A DNA stretch of 64,000 nucleotides from Polaribacter ponticola (GTDB taxonomy: Bacteria; Bacteroidota; Bacteroidia; Flavobacteriales; Flavobacteriaceae). The notes under the pieces are model-generated. The model was given only the letters and a program-made list of their open reading frames with translations. It was not told the DNA's origin and searched no databases. This document shows, piece after piece, positions 1-15,100 of the stretch. The DNA lies in the NCBI RefSeq assembly GCF_026191475.2, contig NZ_JAOSLC020000003.1, forward strand, positions 2,139,001 through 2,203,000, given 5' to 3'. Within the stretch, counting starts at the first letter, position 1. Each line of letters starts with the position of its first letter. The position numbers were made by a program, and so were the translations under genes.

Positions 1-3000
1 TGGTAAATGGAGACTCAGGAACTAGTTCAAATAATACCGAAGGTTTAGGAGGTATTTCTGGAAATGGAGGAGCATCTAATAATAGATCTGGAGCTGGTGG
101 TGGAATTTTAACTGCTGGAGAAAATGGTACACAGGCTACTGGTGGTTCTGCTAGTGATCCTACAAATTACACATTAGCCAATGGCGGAAATGGAACTGGA
201 AATGGAGGTAGAGGTCTTACTGGTGGAGGTGCAGGTGCTAATTCTTATTCTGGTGCGGGTGCTGGATATTCTGGAGGTGGAGCATCTGGAGCTAATGGAT
301 CTGCTGGAGGTGGGGGTTCTTTTGTAAATACTTCGTTTGCTAAATATTTTCAACATACAATTACAGCAGGTTCAGATGGAGCAAATTCTGGAGGAACACA
401 ATTAGATGGAGCAAATGGTTCTGTTGTTATTACAGAGATACCTAATATAGATACAGATGGCGATACTATTATTGATTATTTTGATAAAGATGATGATAAT
501 GATGGTATTTTAGATACAGTTGAATTAAATGGTAATGCTTTAAGAGATACAGATGGAGATGGTGTAATAGATTCTTTAGATAAAGATTCTGATGGTGATA
601 CTTGTTATGATGTTTTAGAAGGAACAGATAGTCATGGTTTTTCAGACTTAGATTCTAATGGTGAATTGGCTGGCGCTATAGATAATGACCCAAATAGTGC
701 TACTTACGGTGTTCCTTTAGGTAATACTCAAGGAATAGGAACAGCACAGAATTTAACTTCTGCTGCTTCAATTTGTAATTCTTGTGATCCTCAAGATCCA
801 TCTTTTGTAGATACAGATTTAGATTCAATAGGAGATGATTGTGATTTAGATGATGATAACGATGGTGTTCCAGATTTAAACGAATGTGAATCTACAATCT
901 TTTTAAATCAGACTGGTTCAATCGATGAATATACACCGTTAACTTTTAATGCAGCAAAATTAACATCCTTTACAGATAGTGGTTTAGCTCAAGATATAAA
1001 TGACTCTGCATTGTATACAGATGTGGGTGTTATAGGCGGTGTAAATATAGATGTAAGGTTAACAGTACTAAGAGTTAGTGATGCTGGTATTACAAGTGTA
1101 GATATAGATGGTAATACAACATTCGGTTATATAACTATTCTTTTAGGAGGTACAGGAAGCATTGGTGGTGTTGAGTTAGAAGTAGAGTTTTTTGAGTCTG
1201 GTACAACAGTACCTTTTGAATTCCCAGGTTTCTTAACTTTTCAAGATATAGATGATTCTGGTACCAGTGAAGGAATTATACTTCCTAAGGAAGTAGTTGA
1301 GGCTTATCAGTTATCTGAAACTCCAGCTACAAACCTAAATTTACAAGACTCTACAACTGATTATTTTGGAGATTCTGGAGATTTTTTAGAAATAGTTCCA
1401 AGTAGTAATGGAGATACTCCAGATGAAAATCTTTGGACAAATATAGATTTTGTTCCAATTACAAGCTTTAAACTTCAAGTAAAGAAAAGAGATGGTACGC
1501 CTGGTTATGGTTTTGGAGCTCAAGAATTTACAAATCCTCCAACAGTAAATCTAATTCAAGGTTGTATAGATGTTGATACCGATAATGACGGTACGGTAGA
1601 TAGATTAGATTTAGATAGTGATGGAGATGGTTGTTCTGATGCTTTTGAAGCTGGAGCAACAAATTTGATAACTACAGATTATAAATTTCCTACAGCTTCA
1701 GATACTAATTCAGACGGTTTATCAGATACTGTTGATTTAGATAAAAATGGTACAGCAGACTATTTTAACACATACTTTCTGTATGCATTAGATAATACAG
1801 TAGGTCAATGTTCTGATTTTGATGGAGACAATGTTTATGATAATGTAGACATAGATGATGATAATGATGGAGTTCTAGATACAGCAGAACAAACATGTAC
1901 AAATGTGGCATTGCAATACGGTGCTGTTACAACTACAGGAAACTTAAGTACAATACCTCTACAAAACTCAACAGGAACTGTTTATGCTTATTTAGATATT
2001 AGAGCAGATGAGTTAACTACTTTTACTATAACACCTAATAACTCTTCAGGAGAATTAATTTTAGATTACCAATATCCAGATACAAATGGTTTAAATTATA
2101 GTTTTACTACAAATTTGAGAGCTGCTCCTGGTTATGAGGGATTACAGATAGAAGTTGTTGAAAAAATTGATGCAGATGCTACTTTTAGAAATGAAGAGTC
2201 AGATATTTTAATAGAACATAATTTGGTAAGAAATCCAATTGTAAGTACTTCTAATGCTTCAATTACGTATGTAAATCCTAATTTTGGTTCTTTAGTTTCT
2301 TTAAATGATGAAATTAATTCTAATACAACTATAAATACTGGTTATAATTCTGGAACAGCAGCAAGAGAACTAGATATTGCATATACACTTTTTGCGAGTT
2401 CTTTAAACGCAGTGAAGTATAATTATATTTATAAAGATAAAAATAACGAAACAGCAGGTACAGATAGAAGAGTTTGGAGTTTACCAAATTTTACAAATCA
2501 ACTTATATGTTCTGATATTAATACAGACGGAACTGGAGAGGTAAATAGATTTGATTTAGACAGTGATGATGATGGTTGTTCTGATGCTGCTGAAGCAAGC
2601 GCAACTAAAGATTCTACAACCAATTTTAAGTTTAATTCTATTTCTGGAGAAGCTTCAGATTCTACCGGAGATGGATTGGCAGATGCTGTAGATAGTGCAG
2701 ATGATGGTAATCCAGATTATACCTCAACTTATACAACTTATGCAATTTCAGATTTAGTAAATGGATGTCATGTAGATTTATCTATTAAAAAAACAGTTGT
2801 TAAAGCAGTACCTAAAGTAGGAGATGAAATAATCTTTTCTATTGTATTAAAAAATATAGGTTTAGCATATGCAACAGGTGTTCAAGTAAAAGATATTTTA
2901 CCAACAGGATTAACTTATGTAGCTGCTAATTCTGTTATACCAATAAATACAACATATACCTCTGGAAGTGGAATTTGGGATTTAACCAATATTACTATTG

Positions 3001-3131
3001 AAGATGGAGGATCTATAGAATTAAAAATTGCAGCCATAGTAAATACTAAGGGAACAATTATAACAAATAAAGCAGAGGTTTTTATCATTAACCAAACAGA
3101 TAAAGACTCTACACCAAATAGTGACAATTAA
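1..3131 (+). CDS. Secreted repeat protein, 5' end outside window (Gly-rich, TSP3 and DUF11 domains)
   Basis: The frame is open from base 3 to the TAA at 3129-3131, so the N-terminus lies outside the window. A TTG at 666 is only an internal codon. The visible part starts with a glycine/asparagine-rich segment (about 3-435) resembling bacterial Gly-rich domains. TSP3-type Asp-rich motifs (DTDGDG, DDDNDG) follow near 450-600, 800-870, 1570-1640, 1810-1880 and 2520-2580, separated by two globular segments. It ends with one DUF11-type domain (about 2770-3131; starts DLSIKKTV). The chain stops in the DSTPN linker after DUF11, and no T9SS C-terminal domain is present, which is odd for this family. 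The next gene starts 16 bases later, so they are probably co-transcribed. It is probably an extracellular structural protein; the exact role is unknown. Confidence 0.8.
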   Translation, partial: VNGDSGTSSNNTEGLGGISGNGGASNNRSGAGGGILTAGENGTQATGGSASDPTNYTLANGGNGTGNGGRGLTGGGAGANSYSGAGAGYSGGGASGANGSAGGGGSFVNTSFAKYFQHTITAGSDGANSGGTQLDGANGSVVITEIPNIDTDGDTIIDYFDKDDDNDGILDTVELNGNALRDTDGDGVIDSLDKDSDGDTCYDVLEGTDSHGFSDLDSNGELAGAIDNDPNSATYGVPLGNTQGIGTAQNLTSAASICNSCDPQDPSFVDTDLDSIGDDCDLDDDNDGVPDLNECESTIFLNQTGSIDEYTPLTFNAAKLTSFTDSGLAQDINDSALYTDVGVIGGVNIDVRLTVLRVSDAGITSVDIDGNTTFGYITILLGGTGSIGGVELEVEFFESGTTVPFEFPGFLTFQDIDDSGTSEGIILPKEVVEAYQLSETPATNLNLQDSTTDYFGDSGDFLEIVPSSNGDTPDENLWTNIDFVPITSFKLQVKKRDGTPGYGFGAQEFTNPPTVNLIQGCIDVDTDNDGTVDRLDLDSDGDGCSDAFEAGATNLITTDYKFPTASDTNSDGLSDTVDLDKNGTADYFNTYFLYALDNTVGQCSDFDGDNVYDNVDIDDDNDGVLDTAEQTCTNVALQYGAVTTTGNLSTIPLQNSTGTVYAYLDIRADELTTFTITPNNSSGELILDYQYPDTNGLNYSFTTNLRAAPGYEGLQIEVVEKIDADATFRNEESDILIEHNLVRNPIVSTSNASITYVNPNFGSLVSLNDEINSNTTINTGYNSGTAARELDIAYTLFASSLNAVKYNYIYKDKNNETAGTDRRVWSLPNFTNQLICSDINTDGTGEVNRFDLDSDDDGCSDAAEASATKDSTTNFKFNSISGEASDSTGDGLADAVDSADDGNPDYTSTYTTYAISDLVNGCHVDLSIKKTVVKAVPKVGDEIIFSIVLKNIGLAYATGVQVKDILPTGLTYVAANSVIPINTTYTSGSGIWDLTNITIEDGGSIELKIAAIVNTKGTIITNKAEVFIINQTDKDSTPNSDN

Positions 3132-3147
3132 TCAAGAAATTAAAAGG

Positions 3148-6100
3148 ATGAAAAAAATGTACACACTTTTCAACTTACCTAAAGAGATAAGTAAAAAAAC
3201 AAAAAATGTTTTTTTACTCTTTGTATTTATTTTTATAGCCACAAGTGCTAGTTTTGCACAAGGTGTTACTATGGTTGTTAATGCTTCAACAGAATCTAAT
3301 ACTGGTACCAAAACGGTTGGTGACGTTATCGACTATTCTGTAGCTGTTAGAAATACAGGGGGTACTACACTTACAAATGTATCTATAAATAGTTCGTTAT
3401 CTATAGATGCACCAGGTCTTGTTTTAGCAAGTGGTGATACAAATAACGATGGCATTTTAGATGTTACAGAGTGCTGGGTGTACACCGGTTCTTTAACATT
3501 AACTACAGTTGGAGATGTTGTAAATACTTTTAGTATTACAAGCACAGAAATTACTGTAGCAGAAACGTTTACACATACAGAAAGCGAACATGAAGATGAT
3601 ATTTCTTATGCTTCAATTTATGTCATTAGCGATTTAGTGGCTACAGATGACGATTATTCTGCTACTGTTATAAATGGTATTTCTGGTGGTACAGCTGGTA
3701 ATGCTTTTTCTAATGATACTGCAGATGGAGTAATTGCAACGGCTACATCTGTAATACCTAAACTTTTAATTAATGGTGGTTTAACAGGTGTAACAATTGA
3801 TTTAAATGGAGATGTAAATGTACCAGCCGCTACTTCTACAGGTACTTATATATTAACATATAAAATTTGTGAAAACGGAAACACAAATAACTGTGAAAAT
3901 GCAACAATTACAATTGTAGTTGATGGAGATTCAGATGGAGATGGAGTAATAGATTCTGCAGATATCTGTAATGGATTTGATGATAATGCAGATTTTGATA
4001 CAGATGGTGTACCAGATAATTGTGATGATGATGATGACAATGATGGTATTTTAGACATTAACGAAGGTTGTACAGCAGCAGCAGCAAATACTTATAAGAA
4101 AATCTATTTTTCAGACGGAACAATAGACACTTCAGCAGCAACAAATACTGAGTTAGTTTTATCTACAACTACAGATTATGTCAGTCAAGTTAGTGGAGAT
4201 TCTTCTCCTGGAAACAGTTTATACTTAAATGGTTATGATAATGTAGTAGGTTCTCAAACAATGATTTTTGAAGTAACTACACCTTATGTTTTAAATGTAG
4301 ATAGTTCATTAACTTTTAAGGCATATTTATTTGATAATATTAGTAGTTTAAGTGGTAATTACGATCAACCATTACCTTTAACTATTAGTACAGCTAGTTT
4401 AGGCGATATTACAGTTAATAAATTATTAACCGCAGCACAAATTACGGATTTAGATGCAGGAAAATGGGTAGAAATTGAATATACAATACCAATTCCTGGC
4501 GGTCCACAAAGTATCTCAATAAGTAAAATTTCATTAGTAATAGAAGCTATTTCTGGAGGTACTGGTGCTTTTAACGCAGGTTCTTCAGAGACCCTAGCAG
4601 TAATTCCTAATGAGTTTATTTCTGATTTAAGAGGGGTAGATTGTATTCAAAATTCAGATGGTATTGGTAATTTCGATCACCAAGAAACAGATTCAGATGG
4701 AGATGGTTGTCCTGATGTTATAGAACAAGGTCTTATAGAAAGCTCTACAAAACCAGGAGAAGTACAAGGAACAGGTTATGATAGTACAAATGGTAGAGTA
4801 ACAGGCTTTGCTTCTGCATATTTAGGCTCTACAAATGCTAATGTTTCAAATGCAGGTACAGCTGTAAGTATAACTACACAGCCATCAGATAATAGTGGTG
4901 TCGTAGGAAGTGATGTAGATTTTACGGTTCCTTCTACAGGAACTATTTTTCAATGGGAAGTAAGTGCAGATAATGGAACAACTTATAGTTCTATTTTAGA
5001 CGGAGCAAATTATGCAGGTACAAATACAGCTACATTAACGGTAAAAGAAGTTAAAATAGCTCAGAATAATTATTTATATAGAGTAAGAATATCAAAGGCA
5101 GATTACGCATGTACTACGATTTCTAATTCTGCAAAATTAACAGTTTTTGAAAATACTCCGCCAATAGTAGATAGTAATTCAATTTCTGTAAATGAAAATA
5201 CTACAAGTAATTTAGTAGGTTTATCGGCACCAACAGATGCTGATAATAATACTTTAACGATAACAGTTATTGGTTTACCAGCTTTAGGAATAATTAAAAA
5301 ATCTAACGGTGATATAGTTGCAAATAATACAACATTAACTATAGCAGAATTAACTAGTTTAATTTATGACGCTCCAGTTAATTATAACGATGGAACAGAT
5401 CCTGGAGATTTTACATATCAAGTTTCTGATGGTATTGCTAGCCCTGTACAAGGTTCTACAAATATTATTTTAAATCCAATAAATGATCCTCCTGTAGCAG
5501 TAAATGATAACGGAAGTGGAATTGAAGGTTCAGTAGTTACTATAACAGAAATCGGTGCGAATGATTCAGATATAGATGGTACAGTAGATACGACTTCTAT
5601 TATTTTATTAGACCCTAATGATATTTTTAATACAGGAAACAGTAATAGTCCTTTAGTTATAAATAACGTAGGTACTTATTCAGTTAATCTTGCAGGAACA
5701 GTAGTTTTTACACCTTTAGAAAATTTTAATGGAGCAGCAAATATCAATTATACAATTGAAGATAACGATGAATTAATTTCTAATACAGCAACAATAATTA
5801 TTAATATTACCGCTGTAAATGATGAACCAGTTGCAAACCCAGATACAGGTAGTTTATCTGAAGATGATGCACAGTTAAGCGTTAATGCTGCTAATGGTTT
5901 ATTAAATAATGATTCTGATGTTGATGGAAACCCATTAAATGTAACAAAATTCATAGTTAATGGAAATCAAATCATTGTAGACCCTACTACAGGAGGCGCA
6001 ACAACAATAAAAGACCCTATTTCTAATGAGGATATTGGAAATATTACTATTAATCGCGATGGAAGCTATGTATTTATTCCAGTTTTAAATTATAACGGAA

Positions 6101-9100
6101 CAGTTCCTACAATAACTTACAACGTTTTTGATGGTTCAAGTAATATTACAAGTACTTTAAAAATTACTGTAATATCTGTAAATGATGCTCCTGTAAATAC
6201 AGTTCCAGGTACACAAACTACTTCAGAAGATATAGATATAACTATAACCGGTGTAAGTACAACAGATGTTGATGAAAATTTAGATAATACTAATTTAACA
6301 GTGTCTAACGGAATAATTAATATTTCTACAGTTGGCGGAGCAACAATAATTGGTAATGGTACAAATAATGTTACAATTTCGGGAACCGAAGCACAAATTA
6401 ACACAGCTTTGGCAAGCATAGAATATTCGCCAGATTCTAATTTTAATGGATCAGATACATTAACTGTTTTATCAACAGATAGTGATGGAGCTCCTTTAAA
6501 TGATTCAGACGATATAGAAATTACGGTAAGTTCTGTAAATGATATTCCTGTTAATACAGTTCCAGGAACTCAAACAACTAATGAAGAAATACTTTTACCA
6601 ATATCAGGAATTAGTGCTACAGATACAGATGATGATTTAACTAGTACAGAATTAAATGTTTCTAACGGAACTTTAACAGTAGTACCAAGCGGATCAGCTG
6701 TTGTAACATCTACAGGAACTGGTAATTTATTAATTACAGGAACAGAAACTGATATCAATGCTACTTTAGCAAGTTTAGGTTACACACCTAGTTTAGATTT
6801 TGTTGGCCAAGATACTTTAACAGTATTGTCTACAGATAGTAATAATGCTACAGATACAGATGTAGTATTAATAAATGTTACAAATGTAAATGATGAACCT
6901 GTAAATACAGTGCCAGCAACTCAAACTACACCAGAGGAAACGGTATTAAATATAACAGGGCTTAATGCTACAGATGTTGATGGAAACTTACAAACTACTC
7001 AAGTAAGTGTTACTAATGGTATTATAAATGTTAACGCAAGCGGATCTGCAATAGTATCAAGCAATAGTTCTGGAAATGTAACAATTACAGGAACAGAAAC
7101 AGACATTAATGCTACTTTGGCTAGTTTATCATATACACCAAATTCAAACTATGTTGGTCAGGATACATTAACCGTTTTATCTACAGATAGTGATGGAGAA
7201 AACGATACAGATACAGTATTAATAAATGTTACAAATGTAAATGATGCACCTGTTAATACAGTTCCAGGTTTACAAACAATTGTAGAAGAAACCTTAACTG
7301 CAATTACAGGAGTTAGTACAACAGATATTGATGGAGATTTAGCAAGTACAGAATTAAGTGTTAATAATGGTATTATAAATGTTACTGCAAGTGGTGCGGC
7401 AATTGTTTCTAACAATGCTTCTGGTTCGGTAACAATTAGTGGTTCAGAGGCAGATATTAATGCAACTTTAGCTAGTTTAACTTACACACCAAATCTTAAT
7501 TATGTAGGTTCAGATATTTTAACTGTAGTTTCTACAGATAGTTTTGCTACACCATTAAGTGATACAGATACTATAGCAATTACTGTTACAAATGTAAACG
7601 ATGAGCCAGTCGCAGACAATGAGTCTGTTATTACAAATGAAGATACACCTATTACAATTGATGTTTTAGATGGAGACACAGATGGAGATAATGATACTTT
7701 AACAATTTCAGAAATTAATGGAACTGCTATTATAGAAGGACAAACAATTGCAGTTGTTGGCGGAACAGTAACATTAACTTCTGGTGAATTAGTTGTTTCA
7801 CCAGCAAACAATAATACAAACGATGTAACTTTTAATTATACAGTTTCAGATGGTAATGGAGGTTCAGATACAGGTTCAGTAAATGTAGAAATTACACCTC
7901 AAAATGATGGACCAACTGCAATAGATGATAATTATTCAACTGCAGAAGAAACAACTGTTACATTAGCACCACTTACTACAGGAACAGCAGATAGTGATAT
8001 AGATGGTGATAGTTTAACAATAAGTAGTATTAATGGTGAACCTGTAGTTTTAGGTACTGCAGAAACAATTACCGTTTCTAACGGAATAGTGAACTATAGT
8101 GCAGGAGGAGTTATAACTTTTACACCAAATATAAACTATAATGGTACAGTAACTTTTCCTTATGTTATTACTGATGGAAATTTAACAGCAACAGCAAATC
8201 AAATTATAACTGTAACAGCTATAAATGATGCTCCAGTTGCAGTAGATGATTCTTATACAACTGATGAAGATACTGCTTTAGTTTTATTACCATTAACAAC
8301 AGGAGTAGCTGATAGCGATATAGATGGAGATATACTTTCAATTCAATCGATTAATGGTGAAAATCTTACAGGAAATGTTCAATCAATTTCAGTAACAAAC
8401 GGAACAGTTGATATTGATGGAAGTGGTACTATTACTTTTACACCAGATACAGATTATAATGGTAATGTAACTTTCCCTTATGTTATAACTGATGGAAATT
8501 TAACAGCAACAGCAAATCAAATTATTACAGTAAATTCAGTAAATGATACACCAACAGCGGTTAACGATACGTTAACAGTTGATGAAGATAGTGTGGCAGG
8601 CGCAACAAATCAAGTAACAGTTTCTACCAATGATAGTATTGGCGGAGACGGTGGCGATGCCGAAAACTACTCAATAGAATCTACAGATACTGCACCAGCA
8701 AATGGTACAGTAACAGAAGTAAGCGATGGTGTTTTTGAATACATCCCCAATGCAGATTTTAATGGAACTGATAGTTTTACCTATACAATTACAGACGCAG
8801 ATGGCGATACCGCAACAGCAACAGTAAATGTAACAGTAAATTCAGTAAATGATACACCAACAGCAGTTGACGATACGTTAACAGTTGATGAAGATAGTGT
8901 AGCAGGCGCAACAAATCAAGTAACAGTTTCTACCAATGATAGTATTGGAGGAGACGGTGGCGATGCCGATAATTACTCAATAGAATCTACAGATACTGCA
9001 CCAGCAAATGGTACCGTAACAGAAGTAAGCGACGGCGTTTTTGAATACATCCCAAATGCAGATTTTAATGGAACTGATAGTTTTACTTATACAATTACAG

Positions 9101-12100
9101 ACGCAGATGGCGATACCGCAACCGCAACGGTAAATGTAACAGTAAATTCAGTAAATGACACACCAACAGCAGTTGATGATGCATTAACAGTTGATGAAGA
9201 TAGTGTTACAGGTGCAACAAATCAAGTAACAGTTTCTACCAATGATAGTATTGGCGGAGATGGTGGCGATGCCGACAACTACTCAATAGAATCAACAGAT
9301 ACTGCACCAGCAAATGGTACAGTAACAGAAGTAAGCGATGGCGTTTTTGAATACATTCCTAATGCTGATTTTAATGGAACCGATAGTTTTACCTATACAA
9401 TTACAGATGTAGATGGTGATACTTCTACTGCAACTGTAAATGTAACAGTAAATTCAGTTGATGATGCACCAACAGCAACAGATGATACTTTAAGTGTTGC
9501 AGAAGATAGTGTTGCAGGAGTTTCAAATCAAGTAACAGTTTCTACCAATGATAATATTGGCGGAGACGGTGGTGATGCAGACAACTACTCAATAGAATCA
9601 ACAGATACTGCACCAACAAATGGTACAGTAACAGAAGTAAGTGATGGTATTTTTGAATACATCCCAAATGCAGATTTTAATGGAACCGATAGTTTTACCT
9701 ATACAATTACAGATGCAGATGGAGACACTGCAACCGCAACAGTAAATGTAACAGTGATTTCTGTAAACGATACACCATCAGCAACTAATGATAGTACAAC
9801 GGTTGCAGAAGATAGTGTTGCAGGAGTATCAAATCAAGTAACAGTTTCTACCAATGATAGTATTGGAGGCGACGGTGGTGATGCCGATAATTACTCAATA
9901 GAATCTACAGATACTGCACCAACAAATGGTACTGTAACAGAAGTAAGCGATGGTGTATTTGAATACATCCCAAATGCAAATTTTAATGGAACCGATAGTT
10001 TTACTTATACAATTACAGATGTTGATGGAGATACCGCAACAGCAACAGTAACTGTAACAGTAAATTCAGTAGACGACGCACCATCAGCAACAGACGATAC
10101 CTTAACAGTGGATGAAGATAGTGTAGCAGGAGTTTCAAATCAAGTAACAGTATCTACCAATGATAGTATTGGAGGAGACGGTGGAGATGCCGACAATTAC
10201 TCAATAGAATCAACAGATACTGCACCAGCAAATGGTATCGTAACAGAAGTAAGCGATGGCGTTTTTGAATACATCCCAAATGCAGATTTTAATGGAATCG
10301 ATAGTTTTACCTATACAATTACAGATGCAGATGGCGATACTGCAACCGCAACAGTAAATGTAACAGTAAATTCAGTAAATGATGTACCAACAGCAGTTGA
10401 TGATGCATTAACAGTTGATGAAGATAGTGTTGCAGGAGTTTCAAATCAAGTAACAGTTTCTACCAATGATAGTATTGGAGGAGACGGTGGAGATACAGAA
10501 GATTACTCAATAGAATCTACAGATACTGCACCAACAAATGGTACCGTAACAGAAGTGAGCGATGGTGTATTTGAATACATTCCTAATGCAAACTTTAATG
10601 GAACCGATAGTTTTACCTATACAATTACAGATGCAGATGGCGATACCGCAACAGCAACAGTAAATGTAACAGTAAATTCAGTAAATGATGCACCAACAGC
10701 AGTTGATGATGCATTAACAGTTGATGAGGATAGTGTTGCAGGAGTTTCAAATCAAGTAACAGTTTCTACCAATGATAGTATTGGAGGCGACGGTGGCGAC
10801 GCAGATAATTACTCAATAGAATCAACAGATACAGCACCAGCAAATGGTACAGTAACAGAAGTAAGCGATGGCGTTTTTGAATACATCCCAAATGCAGATT
10901 TTAATGGAACAGATAGTTTTACTTATACAATTACAGATGCAGACGGAACAACTTCTACAGGGACAGTTACAGTTACTGTTGAAGCAAAAAATGATGCTCC
11001 AAAAGCAGAAGACGATAGTTTTACAACAGATGAAGATACTTTAGTAACAATAACACCATTAACAACAGGAACAGCAGATAGTGATATTGATGGAGATACA
11101 ATAGTTGTATCAGAAATTAATGGAGAACCAGTTGTTTTAGGAACAGCAGAAACAATTGTAGTACCTAATGGAATCGTAAATTATAGCGCAACTGGTGTAA
11201 TATCTTTTACACCAAGTACAGATTATAATGGTACAGTTACTTTTCCTTATCAAATTTCTGATGGAAATGGAGAAACTGATGAAGCAACAATTACAATTAT
11301 TGTAAATGCTGTGAATGATTTACCAATTGCAAATGATGATACAAAATCTGTAAATGAAGATACTGTGTTAACAGTTACTGCTGCTAACGGACTTATTAAA
11401 AACGATACAGATGAAGATAAAGCTTCATTAACAATTCAAGAATTTACAGTTGATGGACAAACAATTACAGTAGATCCAACAAATGGAGGTACAACAACCA
11501 TTAATAATGTAGGAGATATTACAATAAATGCAAATGGTAGTTATACTTTTTCTCCAGTTCAAGATTTTGAAGGAAATGTACCTACAATTACTTATGTTTT
11601 AGAGGATAATGGAAATTTAACAGATGAAGGTGATTTAGATATTACTGTTAATCCTATAAATGATAATCCTGTTGCAGTAACAGATACGTATACTACAAAT
11701 GAAGAAACGCCTGTAACATTAACACCTTTAACTAAGGGAGTTGCAGATAGTGATGTAGACGGAGATACAATAGTTATATCAGAAATTAATGGAGAGCCAG
11801 TTGTTTTAGGTACTGCAGAAGCAATTGCTGTACCAAACGGAACTTTAAATTATAGTGCAACAGGTGTAGTTACTTTCTCACCAAATACAAACTTTAATGG
11901 TACTGTAACTTTCCCTTATGAAATTTCTGATGGAAATGGTGGAACAGCAACAGCAAATCAAGAAATTACAGTTAACCCTGTAAATGATGATCCAGTTGCG
12001 GTAAAAGATATTTACACAACAAATGAGGATACAACAGTAACATTAACTCCTTTATTAGCTGATACAGATTTAGATAATGATGCATTAGTTATTTCAAAAA

Positions 12101-15100
12101 TTAATGGTGAAACAGTTGTTTTAGGAACCGCAGAAACAATTACGACACCAAACGGAACAGTAAATTACAGTGCAACAGGTGTAGTAACTTTTACTCCAAG
12201 TCAAGATTTTAACGGTATAGAAACATTTTCTTATGAAATTTCTGATGGAAAAGGTGGTGTAGATACAGCAGATCAAGAAATTACAGTAACTGCTGTAAAT
12301 GATAACCCAATAGCTGTTACAGATTCTTATTCAACAAATGAAGATACGCCATTAACTTTAGCACCATTAACTACAGGAACAGCGGATAGTGATGTAGATA
12401 ACGATACAATAGTTGTATCAGAAATTAACGGAGAACCAGTAGTTTTAGGAACCGCAGAAACAATTACAGTTGCAAACGGAACCGTTAATTATAGTGCAGC
12501 AGGTGCAATTACTTTTACACCAGCAACAAACTTTAACGGTACAGTAACTTTCCCTTATGAGATTTCTGATGGAAATGGAGGGTTGGCAACAGCAAATCAA
12601 GTAATTGAAGTAAACGCTGTTAACGATTTCCCAGTTGCTGTAGAAGATCAATACACCACTAATGAAGATACTGCAATCACTTTAACTCCTTTAACAAAAG
12701 GAACCGCTGATAGTGATTCTGATGGTGATACTTTAACAATTACAAAAATTAATGGAGAACCAGTTGTTTTAGGAACCGCAGAAACAATAACAGTTCCTAA
12801 TGGTACAGTAAATTATAGTGCAACAGGTGAAATTACATTTACACCTAATGACGATTTTAATGGTACAGTAACTTTTCCTTATACAATTTCTGATGGAAAT
12901 GGAGCTACAGCAACAGCAAACCAAGTAATTACTATAGATGCTGTAAATGATAGACCAGTTGCAACTCCAGACACAGCAACAACTCCTGAAGACACTTTAT
13001 TAAATGTAAATGTAATTGCAAATGGAGTTTTAGATAATGATTCTGATATTGATGCAGATACAATAACTGTAATAGGTTATAATGTTGGATCTAACTCAGT
13101 AACTGTAGGTCAAAATCTTACGTTAACAGAAGGTGTTTTAAATATAAAAGCAGATGGTACATTTACTTTTGATCCTGCAGATGATTATACAGGTAACGTA
13201 CCAACAATTACCTATACTATTTCAGATGGTAATTTAGCTACAACAAGTACTTTAGATATAGAAGTTACACCAACAAATGATGCACCAAATTTAGTTGCAG
13301 ATGTAAAAATAATTGATGAAGATACTACATTAACGATCGATGCAAATGGCGGTCTTTTATCTAATGATTCAGATATTGATGTTGGAGATTCATTAACAAT
13401 AACAGAATTTAAAGTAAACGGTCAAACAATTACTGTAGACCCAACAACTGGTGGTACAACAACAATTTTAAATGTTGGTGATATTACCATAAATGCTGAT
13501 GGAAGTTACACATTTACTCCGGTTTTACATTACAATGGAAATGTACCAACAATTACCTACACAGTAAGTGATAATACAACAACTGCAAACTCAACTTTAA
13601 ATATTGAAGTTAGACCAATAAATGATGCACCTGATTTAGTAGATGATGTAAATACAACAACAGAAGATACACCTTTAACAGTAACAAAAGCAAATGGTGT
13701 TTTAGATGATAATGATACTGATGTTGAAAACGAAACATTAACAGTAACACAATTTACTATTGGAAGTACAAATTATAATGCAGGTACAGAAGCAGATATA
13801 ACAGAAGGAAAATTAACAATAAATGCAGATGGTAGTTATGTATTTACACCAGCTCAAGATTTTAATGGTATTTTTCCAGTAATAACCTATACAGCAGAAG
13901 ATTCAGAGAATACAGAAACTGCTACATTAACAATTACAGTTACTGCAGAAAATGATGCTCCTATAGCTAATAATGATTCGAATACAACAAACGAAGATGT
14001 AGCAATAACAGTTATTTCTGGTTCTGGAGATGGTTTAATTGATAACGATACAGATACTGAAAATGATGGTTTATCAATAACTAAATTTACAGTTGGAGGC
14101 ATAGAGTATAATGCTGGTCAGACTGCAACTGTAGCTGACGGAATTATAAGCATTAGTTCTGATGGTGGATATACGTTTACACCTGCACAAGACTTTAATG
14201 GAGTATTCCCGGTTGTTGATTATATAATTTCTGATGGTAATGGAGGAACTGATACAGCAACATTAACACTAACAGTTGTTTCTGTAAATGACAATCCGAT
14301 TGCACAAAATGACGCAAATTCAACAACTGAAGATGTAGATTTAACGGTAAGCGCAGCTAACGGAGTATTAAATAATGATTCTGATGTTGATAGTAACTTA
14401 ACAGTTACCCGCTTTTTTGTAAAAGGAGTACCATATTTAGCTGGTGAAACTGCAAGTCCTGCAGAAGGAAACATCACCTTAAATTCTGACGGAAGTTATA
14501 CATTTGAACCAACAAGTAACTTTAACGGAACTTACCCAACAATTACATATACTGCTTCAGATAATATAGAAACAGTAAATGCAGATTTAGTAATTACAGT
14601 AATACCAGCAAATGATACACCAATTGTTGTTGCGGATACAAACTCGACAAATGAAGGCGTAACTTTAACAGTACCAGCAACAGGAATTTTAGGAAACGAT
14701 TCTGATATTGATACAGGAGATACTTTAAAAGTAATTAGATTTACGGTTGCGAGTCAAACAATTATAGTAGATCCAACAAACGGAGGAACTGCAACAATTA
14801 CTAATGTTGGAGATATTAGAATAAATGAAGATGGTAGTTATGTATTTACACCGTTTGAAGATTATAATGGTACCGTACCAACAATAACTTATACAGCAAG
14901 TGATGGTCAAAACTCTGCGAATACTACTTTAATAATTACAGTAGATCCAGTAAATGACGATCCAATTGCTACAGATGATGATGCAACGTCAGATCCAGTA
15001 ACATTGGTTAATATACCTGTATTAACAAATGATTCTGATGTAGATACAGGAGATGTTTTAACAGTTACTATTACTGTTGCACCAGGATTTGGTGTAGCTA

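Noticed and set aside
174..356. Minus-strand Ser/Thr/Arg-rich ORF of 60 codons
   Set aside because: Shadow of the glycine-rich segment on the + strand.
8539..10986. Regular 306-bp periodicity considered as a CRISPR-like array
   Set aside because: The repeats are fully coding, in frame and without unique spacers; they are protein modules.
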